From positions 1-20,021 of the forward strand of contig CAADYQ010000051.1 of assembly GCA_900753295.1 (NCBI GenBank): 20,021 nucleotides of DNA, given 5' to 3'. Origin of the DNA: Clostridia bacterium (lineage in GTDB: Bacteria; Bacillota; Clostridia; Oscillospirales; CAG-272). Positions within the stretch are counted from its first letter, which is position 1; every line of letters begins with the position of its first letter. Below the pieces are notes generated by a model. That model had not been told where the DNA came from. It made no database searches and saw only the letters and a program-made list of their open reading frames with translations. The translations under genes and the position numbers were made by a program. Positions 1 through 7,505 of the stretch are shown here, in pieces.

Positions 1-903
1 GGTAAAGCCTCTGCCGCCCGCGATCGTGGTGGCTATCGTATGGTTGGTGGAGCCGACGAGCAAAAGACCCGTAATGCCGCAAAGTGCGCCGGAGAGGATC
101 ATTGTTCTGATTATGACCTTTTTGACGTTTATGCCGATGTAGCGCGCGGTGTTTTCGCTTTCTCCGACGACGGATATCTCATATCCGTGCTTGCTGTACT
201 TGAGGTAGATATAAATAAGAACAGTCAGTGCAAGAACTATTATTATGTTGAGCAGGTAATCGTATTTACCGATGGTGGGGAACCAACCTGCGTGAGTTGA
301 CTGGTTGATTATGCCGACCTTGCCCGAGCCCTTCGGGACCTCCCACTCCATTACGAAGTAGGAAACGAGCTGTATCGCCACGTAGTTCATCATAAGAGTG
401 AAGAGCGTTTCGTTTGTGTTCCACTGTGCCTTGCAGACGGCGGGGATCACCGCCCATATAGCGCCGGCAACGATCGAGGCGACTATCATAACGATGTAGA
501 GCAGCCAGTTGGGCATTTTGCCGCCGAGCATTATCATGCACGCGGCGGTGGCAAGACCGCCCACAAGCACCTGACCCTCGGCTCCGGTGTTCCAAAATCG
601 CATTTTGAAGGCGGGTGTCACTGCAAGCGATACGCAAAGGAGCATCGCAAGGCTCTGGAGCATGTTCCACACGCGCGTCGGAGTGGCAAAGGAGCCGCGG
701 AACATCGTTGCATATACGGTAAAGGGATTTTCGTGCGTCAGCAGCATAGTCACTATCGCGCTGAACAGCAGTGCCGCAACTATTGCAATGCCGCGTATCA
801 TCCATGCGCGGTACCACGGTATCGCATCGCGTTTTACTATATGAAACAGCGGCTCGCGGAGCTTATGCTCGGCTTGTGCGCCGTTTTTTACGTTTTTACT
901 CAT
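1..903 (-). CDS. BMP-family (nucleoside-type) ABC importer permease, 3' end outside window
   Basis: Inner-membrane permease of an ABC importer of the BMP/nucleoside or simple-sugar class (family of B. subtilis NupP/YufP). It would form the channel with a second permease probably encoded beyond the left edge. The visible 301 residues start MSKNVKNG, followed by a charged cytoplasmic segment and a first membrane helix around residues 40-62. Later come hydrophobic helices and the family-typical segments FWNTGAEGQ, NTNETLFTLMMNY and TIAGGRGFT, the last at the window edge. The ATG (903-901) lies inside the end of the upstream ATPase gene, whose TAA is at 898-896. The 8-nt overlap indicates translational coupling. 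The frame is open to base 1, so the protein is truncated only by the window. Substrate by context: purine nucleosides or bases, because the operon begins with a guanine-class riboswitch. Confidence 0.9.
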   Translation of the reverse strand, partial: MSKNVKNGAQAEHKLREPLFHIVKRDAIPWYRAWMIRGIAIVAALLFSAIVTMLLTHENPFTVYATMFRGSFATPTRVWNMLQSLAMLLCVSLAVTPAFKMRFWNTGAEGQVLVGGLATAACMIMLGGKMPNWLLYIVMIVASIVAGAIWAVIPAVCKAQWNTNETLFTLMMNYVAIQLVSYFVMEWEVPKGSGKVGIINQSTHAGWFPTIGKYDYLLNIIIVLALTVLIYIYLKYSKHGYEISVVGESENTARYIGINVKKVIIRTMILSGALCGITGLLLVGSTNHTIATTIAGGRGFT

Positions 904-2434
904 TGCTTTCTTCCTTCCGGTGGGTCTTTGTCATAAGCAGACCTATCTCTTCTTTGGTGGCGGTCCTGCCGTCAACTATGCCGGTTATCCTGCCGTCGGC
1001 AACGACCATTATGCGGTCGCAAAGCTCAACAAGAACGTCAAGGTCCTCGCCGACAAATATTACCGCAACGCCGTCGTCCTTTTCCTTGGAGAGCAGGTTG
1101 TATATCAGATAGGAGGAGTTGATGTCAAGTCCGCGCACGGGGTAAGCCGCCATAAGGACCGTGGGGCGGGCGGATATCTCGCGTCCGACGAGTATCTTCT
1201 GCACGTTGCCGCCCGAAAGACGTCTTACGGGAGTGGAGACGCCCGGCGTTACGACCTCTAGCTCGCGCACTATCTGCTCGGCAAGGTCGTGCGGCTTTTT
1301 GCGTTCGAGGAACATCGTTTTGCCGCGGCGGTAGCTGCGCAGCATCATGTTGTCGGTTATGTCCATGTTCCCGACAAGACCCATGCCGAGTCTGTCCTCG
1401 GGGACGAAGGAAAGTCTTACTCCGAGGTTGCGTATCTGGAGCGGCGTTTTGTCGCGCAGATTGTCAACGCCGCCGGTTTTCGGATTGTTGTAAAGTATCT
1501 CGCCGCTTTCAAGTGATTGCAGACCTGCAATCGCTTCAAGCAGCTCGCGCTGACCGCTTCCGGCGATACCGGCAATGCCGAGTATTTCGCCCGAGCGCGC
1601 GGTGAAGGTAACGTTGCTGAGGATCCGCACGCCTTCCTTGTTGCGGCAGTCAAGATCGCGCACCACAAGACGGTCGGCAGTGTTTTTCGGCTCCTTGCGT
1701 TCAATGTTAAGGCTTATTTTCTTGCCCACCATCATTTCGGTGAGCTGGCTCTCGGAGGTCTCGGCGGTATTTACCGTGCCGATATACTCGCCCTTGCGGA
1801 GGACCGCAACGCGGTCTGAAAGCGAGAGCACCTCGTGCAGCTTGTGGGTTATTATTATCACCGCCTTGCCGTCGGCGCGCATGCGGCGCAGCACGGCGAA
1901 GAGACGGTCGGTCTCCTGCGGAGTCAGCACGGCGGTCGGCTCGTCCAGTATGAGGATGTCCGCGCCGCGGTAAAGCACCTTGATTATTTCTACCGTCTGC
2001 TTTTCCGAGACGGACATGGTGTATATTTTTTTATCGGGATCGATGACAAAGCCGTAGCGCTCGGTTATCTCGGCGACCTTGCGGCGCGCCTCCTTGAGAT
2101 CGTATTTCCCGTCCTTTATGCCGAGAATGATATTCTCGGTAGCGCTGAACACGTCCACCAGCTTGAAGTGCTGATGGATCATTCCTATTTTATATTTGAA
2201 GGCGTCCTTCGGCGAGCTTATAACGACCTCCTTGCCGTCTATAAGTATCTCGCCCTCATCGGGGTAATAAATACCCGCTATCATATTCATAAGGGTGGTC
2301 TTGCCGCTTCCGTTTTCTCCGAGTATGGCAAGGATCTCACCCTTGTTTACGGTCAGATTCACATCCTTGTTGGCTGTTATGTGACCGAACCGCTTGGTCA
2401 CACCTCTCAGTTCAAGGGCAATATTGTTTTCCAC
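896..2434 (-). CDS. BMP/nucleoside ABC importer ATP-binding protein with twin ATPase domains
   Basis: Cytoplasmic ATPase of the nucleoside/simple-sugar importer, 512 residues, two fused nucleotide-binding domains as in RbsA/MglA/NupO. Domain 1 has Walker A GENGSGKTT near residues 39-47 and Walker B ILILDEPTAVLT. Domain 2 has the degenerate GIAGSGQRE loop, LSGGNVQK signature and VLMAAYPVRGLD, all normal for second domains of this family. Unusually, the domain-1 signature reads MSVSEKQ where relatives have LSVGxxQ, so the conserved glycine is serine. The start is GTG at 2434-2432, with GGAGG at 2445-2441 six bases upstream. The gene follows the binding-protein gene after 140 nt containing two hairpins and overlaps the permease gene by 8 nt. 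The family is certain; the nucleoside substrate is inferred from gene order and the riboswitch. Confidence 0.93.
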   Translation of the reverse strand: MENNIALELRGVTKRFGHITANKDVNLTVNKGEILAILGENGSGKTTLMNMIAGIYYPDEGEILIDGKEVVISSPKDAFKYKIGMIHQHFKLVDVFSATENIILGIKDGKYDLKEARRKVAEITERYGFVIDPDKKIYTMSVSEKQTVEIIKVLYRGADILILDEPTAVLTPQETDRLFAVLRRMRADGKAVIIITHKLHEVLSLSDRVAVLRKGEYIGTVNTAETSESQLTEMMVGKKISLNIERKEPKNTADRLVVRDLDCRNKEGVRILSNVTFTARSGEILGIAGIAGSGQRELLEAIAGLQSLESGEILYNNPKTGGVDNLRDKTPLQIRNLGVRLSFVPEDRLGMGLVGNMDITDNMMLRSYRRGKTMFLERKKPHDLAEQIVRELEVVTPGVSTPVRRLSGGNVQKILVGREISARPTVLMAAYPVRGLDINSSYLIYNLLSKEKDDGVAVIFVGEDLDVLVELCDRIMVVADGRITGIVDGRTATKEEIGLLMTKTHRKEESNE

Positions 2435-2470
2435 AGAAATCCTCCGGAATGTGCATTTGGATGTTTTTAC

Positions 2471-2488
2471 TCCGGAGCAGCCTCCGGA
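2471..2488 (-). other. Intercistronic hairpin that may compete with the ATPase-gene RBS
   Basis: A 7-bp perfect stem (TCCGGAG / CTCCGGA, 4-nt loop) lies between the binding-protein and ATPase genes. On the minus strand its downstream arm CTCCGGA (2477-2471) is also fully complementary to TCCGGAG at 2448-2442, which includes most of the ATPase-gene ribosome-binding site. The arm can therefore pair either upstream, leaving the site free, or downstream, hiding it. There is no T-run after the stem, so it is not an ordinary terminator. Confidence 0.6.
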
Positions 2489-2510
2489 AAAATCAATTCA
2501 AGGGACCGCC

Positions 2511-2544
2511 GGGGATCGGTCGGGGAAAACCCCGACCGGTCTCT
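2511..2544 (-). other. Strong intercistronic hairpin after the binding-protein gene
   Basis: The core is GGTCGGGG-AAAA-CCCCGACC (2518-2537), extended outward by further pairs to about 2511/2544. It lies about 30 nt downstream of the binding-protein stop codon. No U-tract follows directly. Such stems between a binding-protein gene and its transporter genes usually protect the upstream mRNA from 3' decay or cause partial termination, raising binding-protein output. That role is inferred here. Confidence 0.65.
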
Positions 2545-2574
2545 GACAGTCCCGATGATATAAGGCGATATTTA

Positions 2575-3783
2575 TCAGCCGCCGTAGTTTCTGTCAAGCA
2601 GGGTGATGCCGTCGATCTCTACATCAAAGTAGGGAGCGGAACGGAACTTGGATTCCTCAAAAATACCGTTGATAACGACCTCGGTATCCTTTTCGTAGTT
2701 GGCATCGGTGTTGACGTCAGCCATATAGCTGGTAAGGGTCTTGCCGCCAACGGTGAATTTAGCGGTATCGAAGACCTTGAGGGAACCGTCCTTGAGCTTG
2801 GCGGTGGCAGCGTCGATGGCAGCCTGTGTGCCGGCGGCGGCAGCCTTGTCGTTGACGGCAGTAAGGAGAACGGACTCGGTGGAAAGCGATCCGGTCCAGT
2901 CGGTGTCGATCTTCTTGCCGTCAAGAACAGCCTTTATGGCGTACTGGAAGTAGGGAGCCCAGTTGATCCTGGAGGAAACGATGAAGGTGTTGGGGCAAGC
3001 GGCAACGGTGGAGCCGTTGTAGGAAACGTTGGGAACACCGGCGGATTCACAGGCGGTAGGAGCACCCATGGAGTCGGCGTGCTGGCTGATGAGCTTGCAG
3101 CCGGAGGAGATGAGCTTGTTGGCTGCTTCCTTTTCGGCAGCCTCATTGTACCAGGAACCGGTGAAAGTTACTTCCATGGTAGCGGTGGGGCAAACGGAGC
3201 GGGCGCCAAGGAAGAAGGAGGTGTATCCGGACATAACTTCGGCATAGGTGAAAGCGCCGACGTAACCGATCTTCGCTTCTTCGGCAGTGAACTTGCCGGC
3301 GTTGATCATTTCGTTGAGCTTCATGCCTGCGGCGATGCCGGCGAGGTAACGGCCCTCGTAAATGGAGGCAAATGCATTGTGGTAGTTGTCAAGTCCTTCG
3401 GTATGTGCGCGGGTACCGGTGGCATGGCAGAACTGAACGTTCGGGTACTTCTTAGCGGCTTCGATCATGTAGTCCTCATGTCCGAAGCTGTCGGCAAAGA
3501 TGATCGAGCAACCCTGCTCAACAAGGTCAACGGCTGCTTCAAGGCACTTCTGGTCCTCGGGGATGTTGGTCTTGAAGATGAACTGGGTCTTTTTGAAGCC
3601 GAGAGCCTCACAGGTCTCGTTGGCGGCATTGATGAAGTTGAGGTCATAGGTCGAGTTTTCATCATGCAGGAAGATGAAGCCGACCTTGAAGTCGGAGTTT
3701 TTGTCCTGGCAGGACGCGAGAGCGGAGCCGGCACAGAGAAGCATAACGAGAGCGAGCAGTACCGATAAAGACTTGCGAATCAT
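2575..3783 (-). CDS. BMP-family ABC transporter substrate-binding lipoprotein (nucleoside-type)
   Basis: Extracellular, membrane-tethered receptor that delivers substrate to the permease complex encoded downstream. The 402-residue protein has a lysine/arginine start (MIRKS), a hydrophobic core and a lipobox LASC with the lipidated cysteine at residue 25. The mature part matches the BMP/Med (PnrA-like) fold, with recognisable segments KVGFIFLHDE, FADSFGHEDYMIEA, GRYLAGIAAG, KIGYVGAFTYAEV, SGYTSFFLGARS, GSWYNEAAEKEAA and ISQHADSMG. This family binds purine nucleosides in characterised members; the guanine-class riboswitch in the leader supports a purine ligand here. The ATG is preceded by GGAGG (3795-3791) seven bases upstream. 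It is the first gene of the operon, followed by two hairpins and then the ATPase and permease genes. Confidence 0.93.
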   Translation of the reverse strand: MIRKSLSVLLALVMLLCAGSALASCQDKNSDFKVGFIFLHDENSTYDLNFINAANETCEALGFKKTQFIFKTNIPEDQKCLEAAVDLVEQGCSIIFADSFGHEDYMIEAAKKYPNVQFCHATGTRAHTEGLDNYHNAFASIYEGRYLAGIAAGMKLNEMINAGKFTAEEAKIGYVGAFTYAEVMSGYTSFFLGARSVCPTATMEVTFTGSWYNEAAEKEAANKLISSGCKLISQHADSMGAPTACESAGVPNVSYNGSTVAACPNTFIVSSRINWAPYFQYAIKAVLDGKKIDTDWTGSLSTESVLLTAVNDKAAAAGTQAAIDAATAKLKDGSLKVFDTAKFTVGGKTLTSYMADVNTDANYEKDTEVVINGIFEESKFRSAPYFDVEIDGITLLDRNYGG

Positions 3784-3820
3784 GTTGATTCCTCCAAAAA
3801 TAAATTAAATGATTTATTTG

Positions 3821-3842
3821 CAACGCGCCGCGCGGCGCATTG
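3821..3842 (-). other. GC-rich leader hairpin near the binding-protein start
   Basis: An inverted repeat of ten positions around a CG centre (minus strand CAATGCGCCG/CGGCGCGTTG, one G-T pair) lies 38 nt before the ATG. It is followed by a second, AT-only inverted repeat (AAATAAAT / ATTTATTT, about 3797-3818) that ends just before the GGAGG. Neither has a clean U-tract. They may shape access to the ribosome-binding site or protect processed mRNA; no known class was recognised. Confidence 0.5.
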
Positions 3843-3869
3843 AAACCGGAGAGAATATGCCGCAAAACG

Positions 3870-3892
3870 AAAAAAGAGCGGCTCTGCCGCTC
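3870..3892 (-). terminator. Intrinsic terminator of the guanine riboswitch
   Basis: A perfect 7-bp GC-rich stem on the minus strand (GAGCGGC-AGA-GCCGCTC) is followed at once by six U. It sits in the leader between the riboswitch aptamer and the binding-protein gene and is the most likely switchable terminator. A weaker alternative closer to the aptamer is GTGCG/CGCAC followed by four U (3945-3965). Confidence 0.85.
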
Positions 3893-3990
3893 ATATATCC
3901 GATCTGCCGGGGAAAATATCCGCAAGAAAAACACTTACCCGCCCAAAAGTGCGGCGCGAACGCACATGACGACGCGGTTTATATGCGTTT

Positions 3991-4062
3991 TTCTTATAGT
4001 CGGATGATTTACGGTTATCCGGTAGAGACTTTCTGACCTTATTTCAGAGGATATATAAGCAA
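3991..4062 (-). promoter_or_regulatory. Purine riboswitch aptamer, guanine/hypoxanthine class
   Basis: The minus-strand RNA shows the purine-riboswitch core. P1 is CTTAT/ATAAG (4059-4055 with 3997-3993). P2 is a TCTGA/TCAGA stem with a loop ending AAGG. The junction has the conserved GTCTCTACC. P3 is CGGAT/ATCCG with loop AACCGTAA, and the 3' junction reads GACTATAA. GG in loop 2 and CC in loop 3 can form the loop-loop contact. The specificity base equivalent to position 74 is C (at 3999), which in this family means guanine/hypoxanthine rather than adenine. The 3' P1 strand with the A-run after it (3995-3987) is perfectly complementary for 9 nt to 3932-3924, a candidate alternative pairing when no ligand is bound. 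Terminator at 3870-3892; the importer is probably shut off when guanine is plentiful. Confidence 0.92.
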
Positions 4063-4098
4063 AACAGCTGACCGATCGTGAGGACCGATCACACGCAT

Positions 4099-4127
4099 AT
4101 TATATCAGATAAAAATCACGCTGTCAA
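4099..4127 (-). promoter_or_regulatory. Sigma-A promoter of the nucleoside importer operon
   Basis: Minus-strand TTGACA (4127-4122), a 17-bp spacer and TATAAT (4104-4099): a perfect consensus. Predicted start is near 4092, giving a leader of about 309 nt that holds the riboswitch. Just downstream, the 8-bp sequence GATCGGTC occurs twice as a direct repeat (plus-strand 4070-4077 and 4083-4090); its role is unknown. Confidence 0.9.
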
Positions 4128-4216
4128 CACATTTCGGCATTTTTTGTGACATTCGTGCATTTTATGCGCGCAGACTTGACGGCATTGGGCAAAAGGATCA
4201 TAACTCCACGGTGATA

Positions 4217-6526
4217 TCATTCGTCATTTTCCCACAGGACGGGGCATAAGGTAAGTTTTATCTTTTTGCCTGCGTTGCCGTCCGGCAATATACGGGCGGC
4301 GGCATACGCCGCATCGACCGATGTGAACACCGTCTCGCGCACGCCGGCGGGAAGCGGGAGCTTCAGCTCGGTCTTTATCGCCGGTCCGTGCGAGCCGAAT
4401 ATCACCGTGTCGGGGGAGCCGGAGAGCGTGAAGTCCTCCGCGTCCCATGCCGATGCGCCTATGTAAAGCAGCGAGCCGCCGCGCTCGCCGGCATCCACCG
4501 CAAACGATATTATCGGCTGGGCGGAGCGCGCAAGCATACGCGCCTGAGCTACCGTTATCGTTACGTCTCCGAAGCAGGTGAGCGGTTCGCCGGGCGTGTA
4601 GACCGAGCATCCGACGCCGGCGCGCCCCGCCGCATCGAATATCTGCGCCATGATCTCCGCGTCCTGACTGTCGGTGGGGTAGGGGAGCCATATGCGGCGC
4701 ACCTTTTCACGCCCGATGAGCCTTTTTACGGCTGAAATATGGCGTTTTTGATAATGTGTGAGCACAAGCGCCTCGGTCTCGGTGGCGCCTGCCGCGCCCG
4801 CGGCATCGAGAGCCGGGCGCAAAGCGCTGTATGCTCCACTGCCTACGTCTATCAGCACGGTACCGCCGCACGAGGTCAGCGCCGCTGTGTCGCCGCTTTT
4901 TGACGAATACAACGACATTTTTATATTTCTGGCAGTGTCGGCGGCTTCGGAGGCAAAAAAGCAGACCGCAAACGCCGCCGCAGCCGCGGCTGCGGGCAAA
5001 AGACAGACCGCCGGGCGCCTGAGCTTTACCGTGAGCAGTATGAGCATGATGGCGGCGGCAGGGATCACGATGTACGGGACAAAGCTGTATTCAAGCGAGA
5101 TCACCGCGCCGTGCAGCTCGGATATCCGCGCACATGCCGTGAGCATCACACGCGCCGTCATACGAACGGCGAAGGCGGCGGTGTTGCCAAAAAAAGGTAT
5201 TCCCGCAAGCGGGATGAATATTGCTGATACGGCAAGAAAAAAGCCGGAAAGCGGGGTTATGAGCATATTTGAGAGTGGCGCGGCGAGGGATATCCCGCCG
5301 AACATCCGCCATATCACCGGCAACGTGAAGCAGTTTGCCGCAAGACCGGTGATGAGAAGCGACAGTGCGCTGCTGCCAAATTTCCTTGCGCGGGCGGCGA
5401 TTTTCCCGTGCGCCGGCTTTTCCTCACGCCTCTTTTTGACAAAGGCGGGAAGAAAAACGGTTATGCCGAAGGTCGCCGCAAAGGAAAGCATAAAGCCGGC
5501 GTCTATGATCGCCTCGGGCGAGACGATGAGTATCAGCAGTGCGGCAAGAAAGACCGAGCTTACCCCGTCGCTGTCCGCACCGGAAAAATAGGCGGCAAGA
5601 AGTGTTATCAGCATTATCGCCGCGCGTACCGCGGAGACGGGGAAGCCCGTCAGCGCAAGATATATCAGCAAAAACAGCGTGAGCAGCGGCGTTTTTATCA
5701 GGCGGGGCAGACGCAGGCGGGAGAGTATCCAGCCGACGCCGCCGGCGACTATCGAAAGGTGCAATCCGCTGAGAGCGAGCAGGTGCGAAAGTCCGGCGCG
5801 GGAAAAATCGCGGGAAACGGCGTCGGAAAGCCCGTCGCGCCTGCCGAGAAGCATTGCAGCCGCGAGCGCGCCTTCATCTCCGCCAACTCCGTCGGAGAGT
5901 CTGAACGCGAGGCGCGAGGAAAAACGGCTCAGTGAAGCATATACCCCGTCGGCGGTCCTGTCGGATACCACCGTGCAGTCGTCTTCGGTGTAAAGACGCA
6001 TCGTCACTCCGGCGGCAAGCGCCGCGCGTTCACCGTCGTACAGCGCGGTCTTTTCGAATTTTACCGGAGCCGTGCGCAAAAACAGCCGGTTTCCGGGGCG
6101 GTAGGCGGCGCTGTACGCGCATTCGAGCCATGCGCGGGTCGTGCGAGCCGGCGCTTCGCCGTCGATGCTTTCGATCTTTACGCGGTAGCGCGTTCCGACG
6201 GCGCCGGATGTCATTCGTTCTTCGACCGTCATATAAATATCGTGCTCGGAATCGCAAAGCGACTCCGAGCCGAGATATTGCAGGTCAAAATATGCATACG
6301 CGCGCAGAAGAACACAAAATGCCGCTGCGAAACCGAGAAGCAGAGTGACGGTGTGGCGGCGGGAGAGCTTTCCGAATATGCGCAGAAGGGCGCAGAGGAC
6401 GAATGCGGACAGCACTGCCGCCGCAAGCACGAGCTTTATACAGCCGTCAAAATACCATCCGCACAAAGCCGCCGCTATTGCGGCGCCGCCGATGAATACC
6501 ATGGGTCTGCCGTGGAAAAGCTCCAT
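4217..6526 (-). CDS. comEC: ComEC/Rec2-family competence membrane protein
   Basis: ComEC forms the channel through which single-stranded DNA enters during transformation. This 769-residue protein has the usual layout: N-terminal membrane helices and a soluble segment (about residues 1-190), then the Competence membrane domain with the diagnostic SHLLALSGLHLSI at 247-259 and GFPVSAVRAAIM near 294-305, many further helices to about 525, and a C-terminal metallo-beta-lactamase-like domain from about 537. In that domain the motif usually read as THxDxDH is THYQKRH (590-596), so the acidic metal ligands are missing and the domain is probably not a nuclease. The ATG at 6526 has GGAGG (6540-6536) nine bases upstream and its own promoter. 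It is a single gene between two importer operons. The family call is firm; whether it still imports DNA is not known. Confidence 0.93.
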   Translation of the reverse strand: MELFHGRPMVFIGGAAIAAALCGWYFDGCIKLVLAAAVLSAFVLCALLRIFGKLSRRHTVTLLLGFAAAFCVLLRAYAYFDLQYLGSESLCDSEHDIYMTVEERMTSGAVGTRYRVKIESIDGEAPARTTRAWLECAYSAAYRPGNRLFLRTAPVKFEKTALYDGERAALAAGVTMRLYTEDDCTVVSDRTADGVYASLSRFSSRLAFRLSDGVGGDEGALAAAMLLGRRDGLSDAVSRDFSRAGLSHLLALSGLHLSIVAGGVGWILSRLRLPRLIKTPLLTLFLLIYLALTGFPVSAVRAAIMLITLLAAYFSGADSDGVSSVFLAALLILIVSPEAIIDAGFMLSFAATFGITVFLPAFVKKRREEKPAHGKIAARARKFGSSALSLLITGLAANCFTLPVIWRMFGGISLAAPLSNMLITPLSGFFLAVSAIFIPLAGIPFFGNTAAFAVRMTARVMLTACARISELHGAVISLEYSFVPYIVIPAAAIMLILLTVKLRRPAVCLLPAAAAAAAFAVCFFASEAADTARNIKMSLYSSKSGDTAALTSCGGTVLIDVGSGAYSALRPALDAAGAAGATETEALVLTHYQKRHISAVKRLIGREKVRRIWLPYPTDSQDAEIMAQIFDAAGRAGVGCSVYTPGEPLTCFGDVTITVAQARMLARSAQPIISFAVDAGERGGSLLYIGASAWDAEDFTLSGSPDTVIFGSHGPAIKTELKLPLPAGVRETVFTSVDAAYAAARILPDGNAGKKIKLTLCPVLWENDE

Positions 6527-6549
6527 AGTGCCGTCCTCCGTTTTTGACT

Positions 6550-6568
6550 TGTTATGTTGAGTATAACA
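6550..6568. promoter_or_regulatory. Operator-like inverted repeat over the comEC -10 box
   Basis: TGTTAT-N7-ATAACA is a perfect 6-bp inverted repeat with a 19-bp footprint. It covers the -10 hexamer (6560-6565) and the expected transcription start. A protein bound here would block the promoter. A second perfect repeat, AAAGG-N-CCTTT (6572-6582), fills most of the spacer between -10 and -35. The binding proteins are unknown. Confidence 0.5.
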
Positions 6569-6588
6569 TACAAAGGTCCTTTTGTCAA
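6560..6588 (-). promoter_or_regulatory. Sigma-A promoter of comEC
   Basis: Minus-strand TTGACA (6588-6583), a 17-bp spacer and TATACT (6565-6560). The predicted start near 6553 gives a very short leader of about 27 nt with the ribosome-binding site. Confidence 0.85.
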
Positions 6589-6619
6589 GTGCGGAGGGCA
6601 GGGAGGCTAAATGTCGATA

Positions 6620-6658
6620 GGGGCGATAAAAAGCTCGATTTGAGCTTTTTAACGCCCC
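6620..6658 (-). terminator. Bidirectional-looking terminator after the amino-acid importer operon
   Basis: A 39-nt hairpin of 17 stem positions with one T-T mismatch. The inner part is AAAAAGCTC-AAAT-CGAGCTTTTT-like, so an A-run precedes and a T-run follows the GC core on either strand; the outer part is GGGGCG/CGCCCC. It lies 18 nt past the ATPase stop codon and separates this operon from the comEC promoter. Confidence 0.75.
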
Positions 6659-6675
6659 GTATTATTGAAGTATCT

Positions 6676-7494
6676 TTACAGTACACACTTGAGGAACTGC
6701 TTGGCGCGGTCGGTGGCGGGGTGAGCAAAGAACTCAGCGGGCTTGCCCTCCTCCACTATTTTTCCGTCTGCCATAAATATCACGCGGTCGGCGACCTCGC
6801 GGGCAAAGCCCATTTCGTGCGTTACCACGACCATGGTCATGCCGTCGTCGGCGAGTTTTTTCATAAGATCGAGCACCTCTCCGACCATTTCGGGGTCGAG
6901 CGCCGAGGTCGGCTCGTCAAAAAGCATCACCTTGGGGTTCATTGCGAGCGCGCGGATTATTGCGATACGCTGCTTCTGACCGCCGGAAAGGGTAGAGGGA
7001 TAGACGTTTGCCTTGTCCTCAAGCCCTATTTTGGCAAGAAGCTCGTGCGCCGTGGCTTCCGCCTCGGCTTTTATCTGCTTTTTAACCGCCGACGAAGCAA
7101 AAAGACCGCCTGCCTTTTTGGTTTTTATATAAACGGGCGCCAGCATTATATTCTGGAGCACGGTTTTGTTGTTGAAAAGGTTGAACTGCTGAAAGACCAT
7201 TCCGATATGCTCGCGGTGCTTGTTGATGTCCACCTTCATATCGGCGAGGTCCTCGCCCTCAAAGAATATCGAACCGCCCGTGGGGTCCTCCATGCAGTTG
7301 AGGCAACGCAGGAATGTGCTTTTGCCGCTTCCGGAGGGTCCGATAACGACCACCTTTTCGTTTTTCTTTATTACGTTGCTGACGTGATCGAGAGCATAAA
7401 CGGTCTTTTTTCCGTTTTTGAAGGTTTTGCAGAGATCCTTCACCACAAGAAGGTCATCGCCGGGATGGGATATATTTGTGTTTTGGTTTTCCAT
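6676..7494 (-). CDS. Polar amino-acid ABC importer ATP-binding protein
   Basis: Cytoplasmic ATPase powering uptake by the permease encoded just upstream; GlnQ/ArtM/HisP family. The 272 residues contain Walker A GPSGSGKST (52-60), the Q-loop VFQQFN near 100-105, signature LSGGQ (169-173), Walker B VMLFDE (189-194) with D-loop SALD, and the switch histidine at 226. A lysine- and alanine-rich stretch at about 125-145 looks longer than in most relatives. The ATG (7494-7492) is preceded by AGGAGG, which overlaps the stop codon of the permease gene 11 nt upstream, so translation is probably coupled. It is the last gene of a three-gene operon and is followed by a terminator. The ARG box at the operon promoter suggests arginine or a related basic amino acid as substrate. 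Confidence 0.94.
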   Translation of the reverse strand: MENQNTNISHPGDDLLVVKDLCKTFKNGKKTVYALDHVSNVIKKNEKVVVIGPSGSGKSTFLRCLNCMEDPTGGSIFFEGEDLADMKVDINKHREHIGMVFQQFNLFNNKTVLQNIMLAPVYIKTKKAGGLFASSAVKKQIKAEAEATAHELLAKIGLEDKANVYPSTLSGGQKQRIAIIRALAMNPKVMLFDEPTSALDPEMVGEVLDLMKKLADDGMTMVVVTHEMGFAREVADRVIFMADGKIVEEGKPAEFFAHPATDRAKQFLKCVL

Positions 7495-7505
7495 TGCGGA
7501 CCTCC

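Noticed and set aside
2449..3768. A 439-codon open frame on the plus strand opposite the BMP binding-protein gene
   Set aside because: Its translation is a low-complexity glycine/valine-rich mirror of a clearly conserved minus-strand gene and has no family motif; it is open only because of the codon bias of the real gene.
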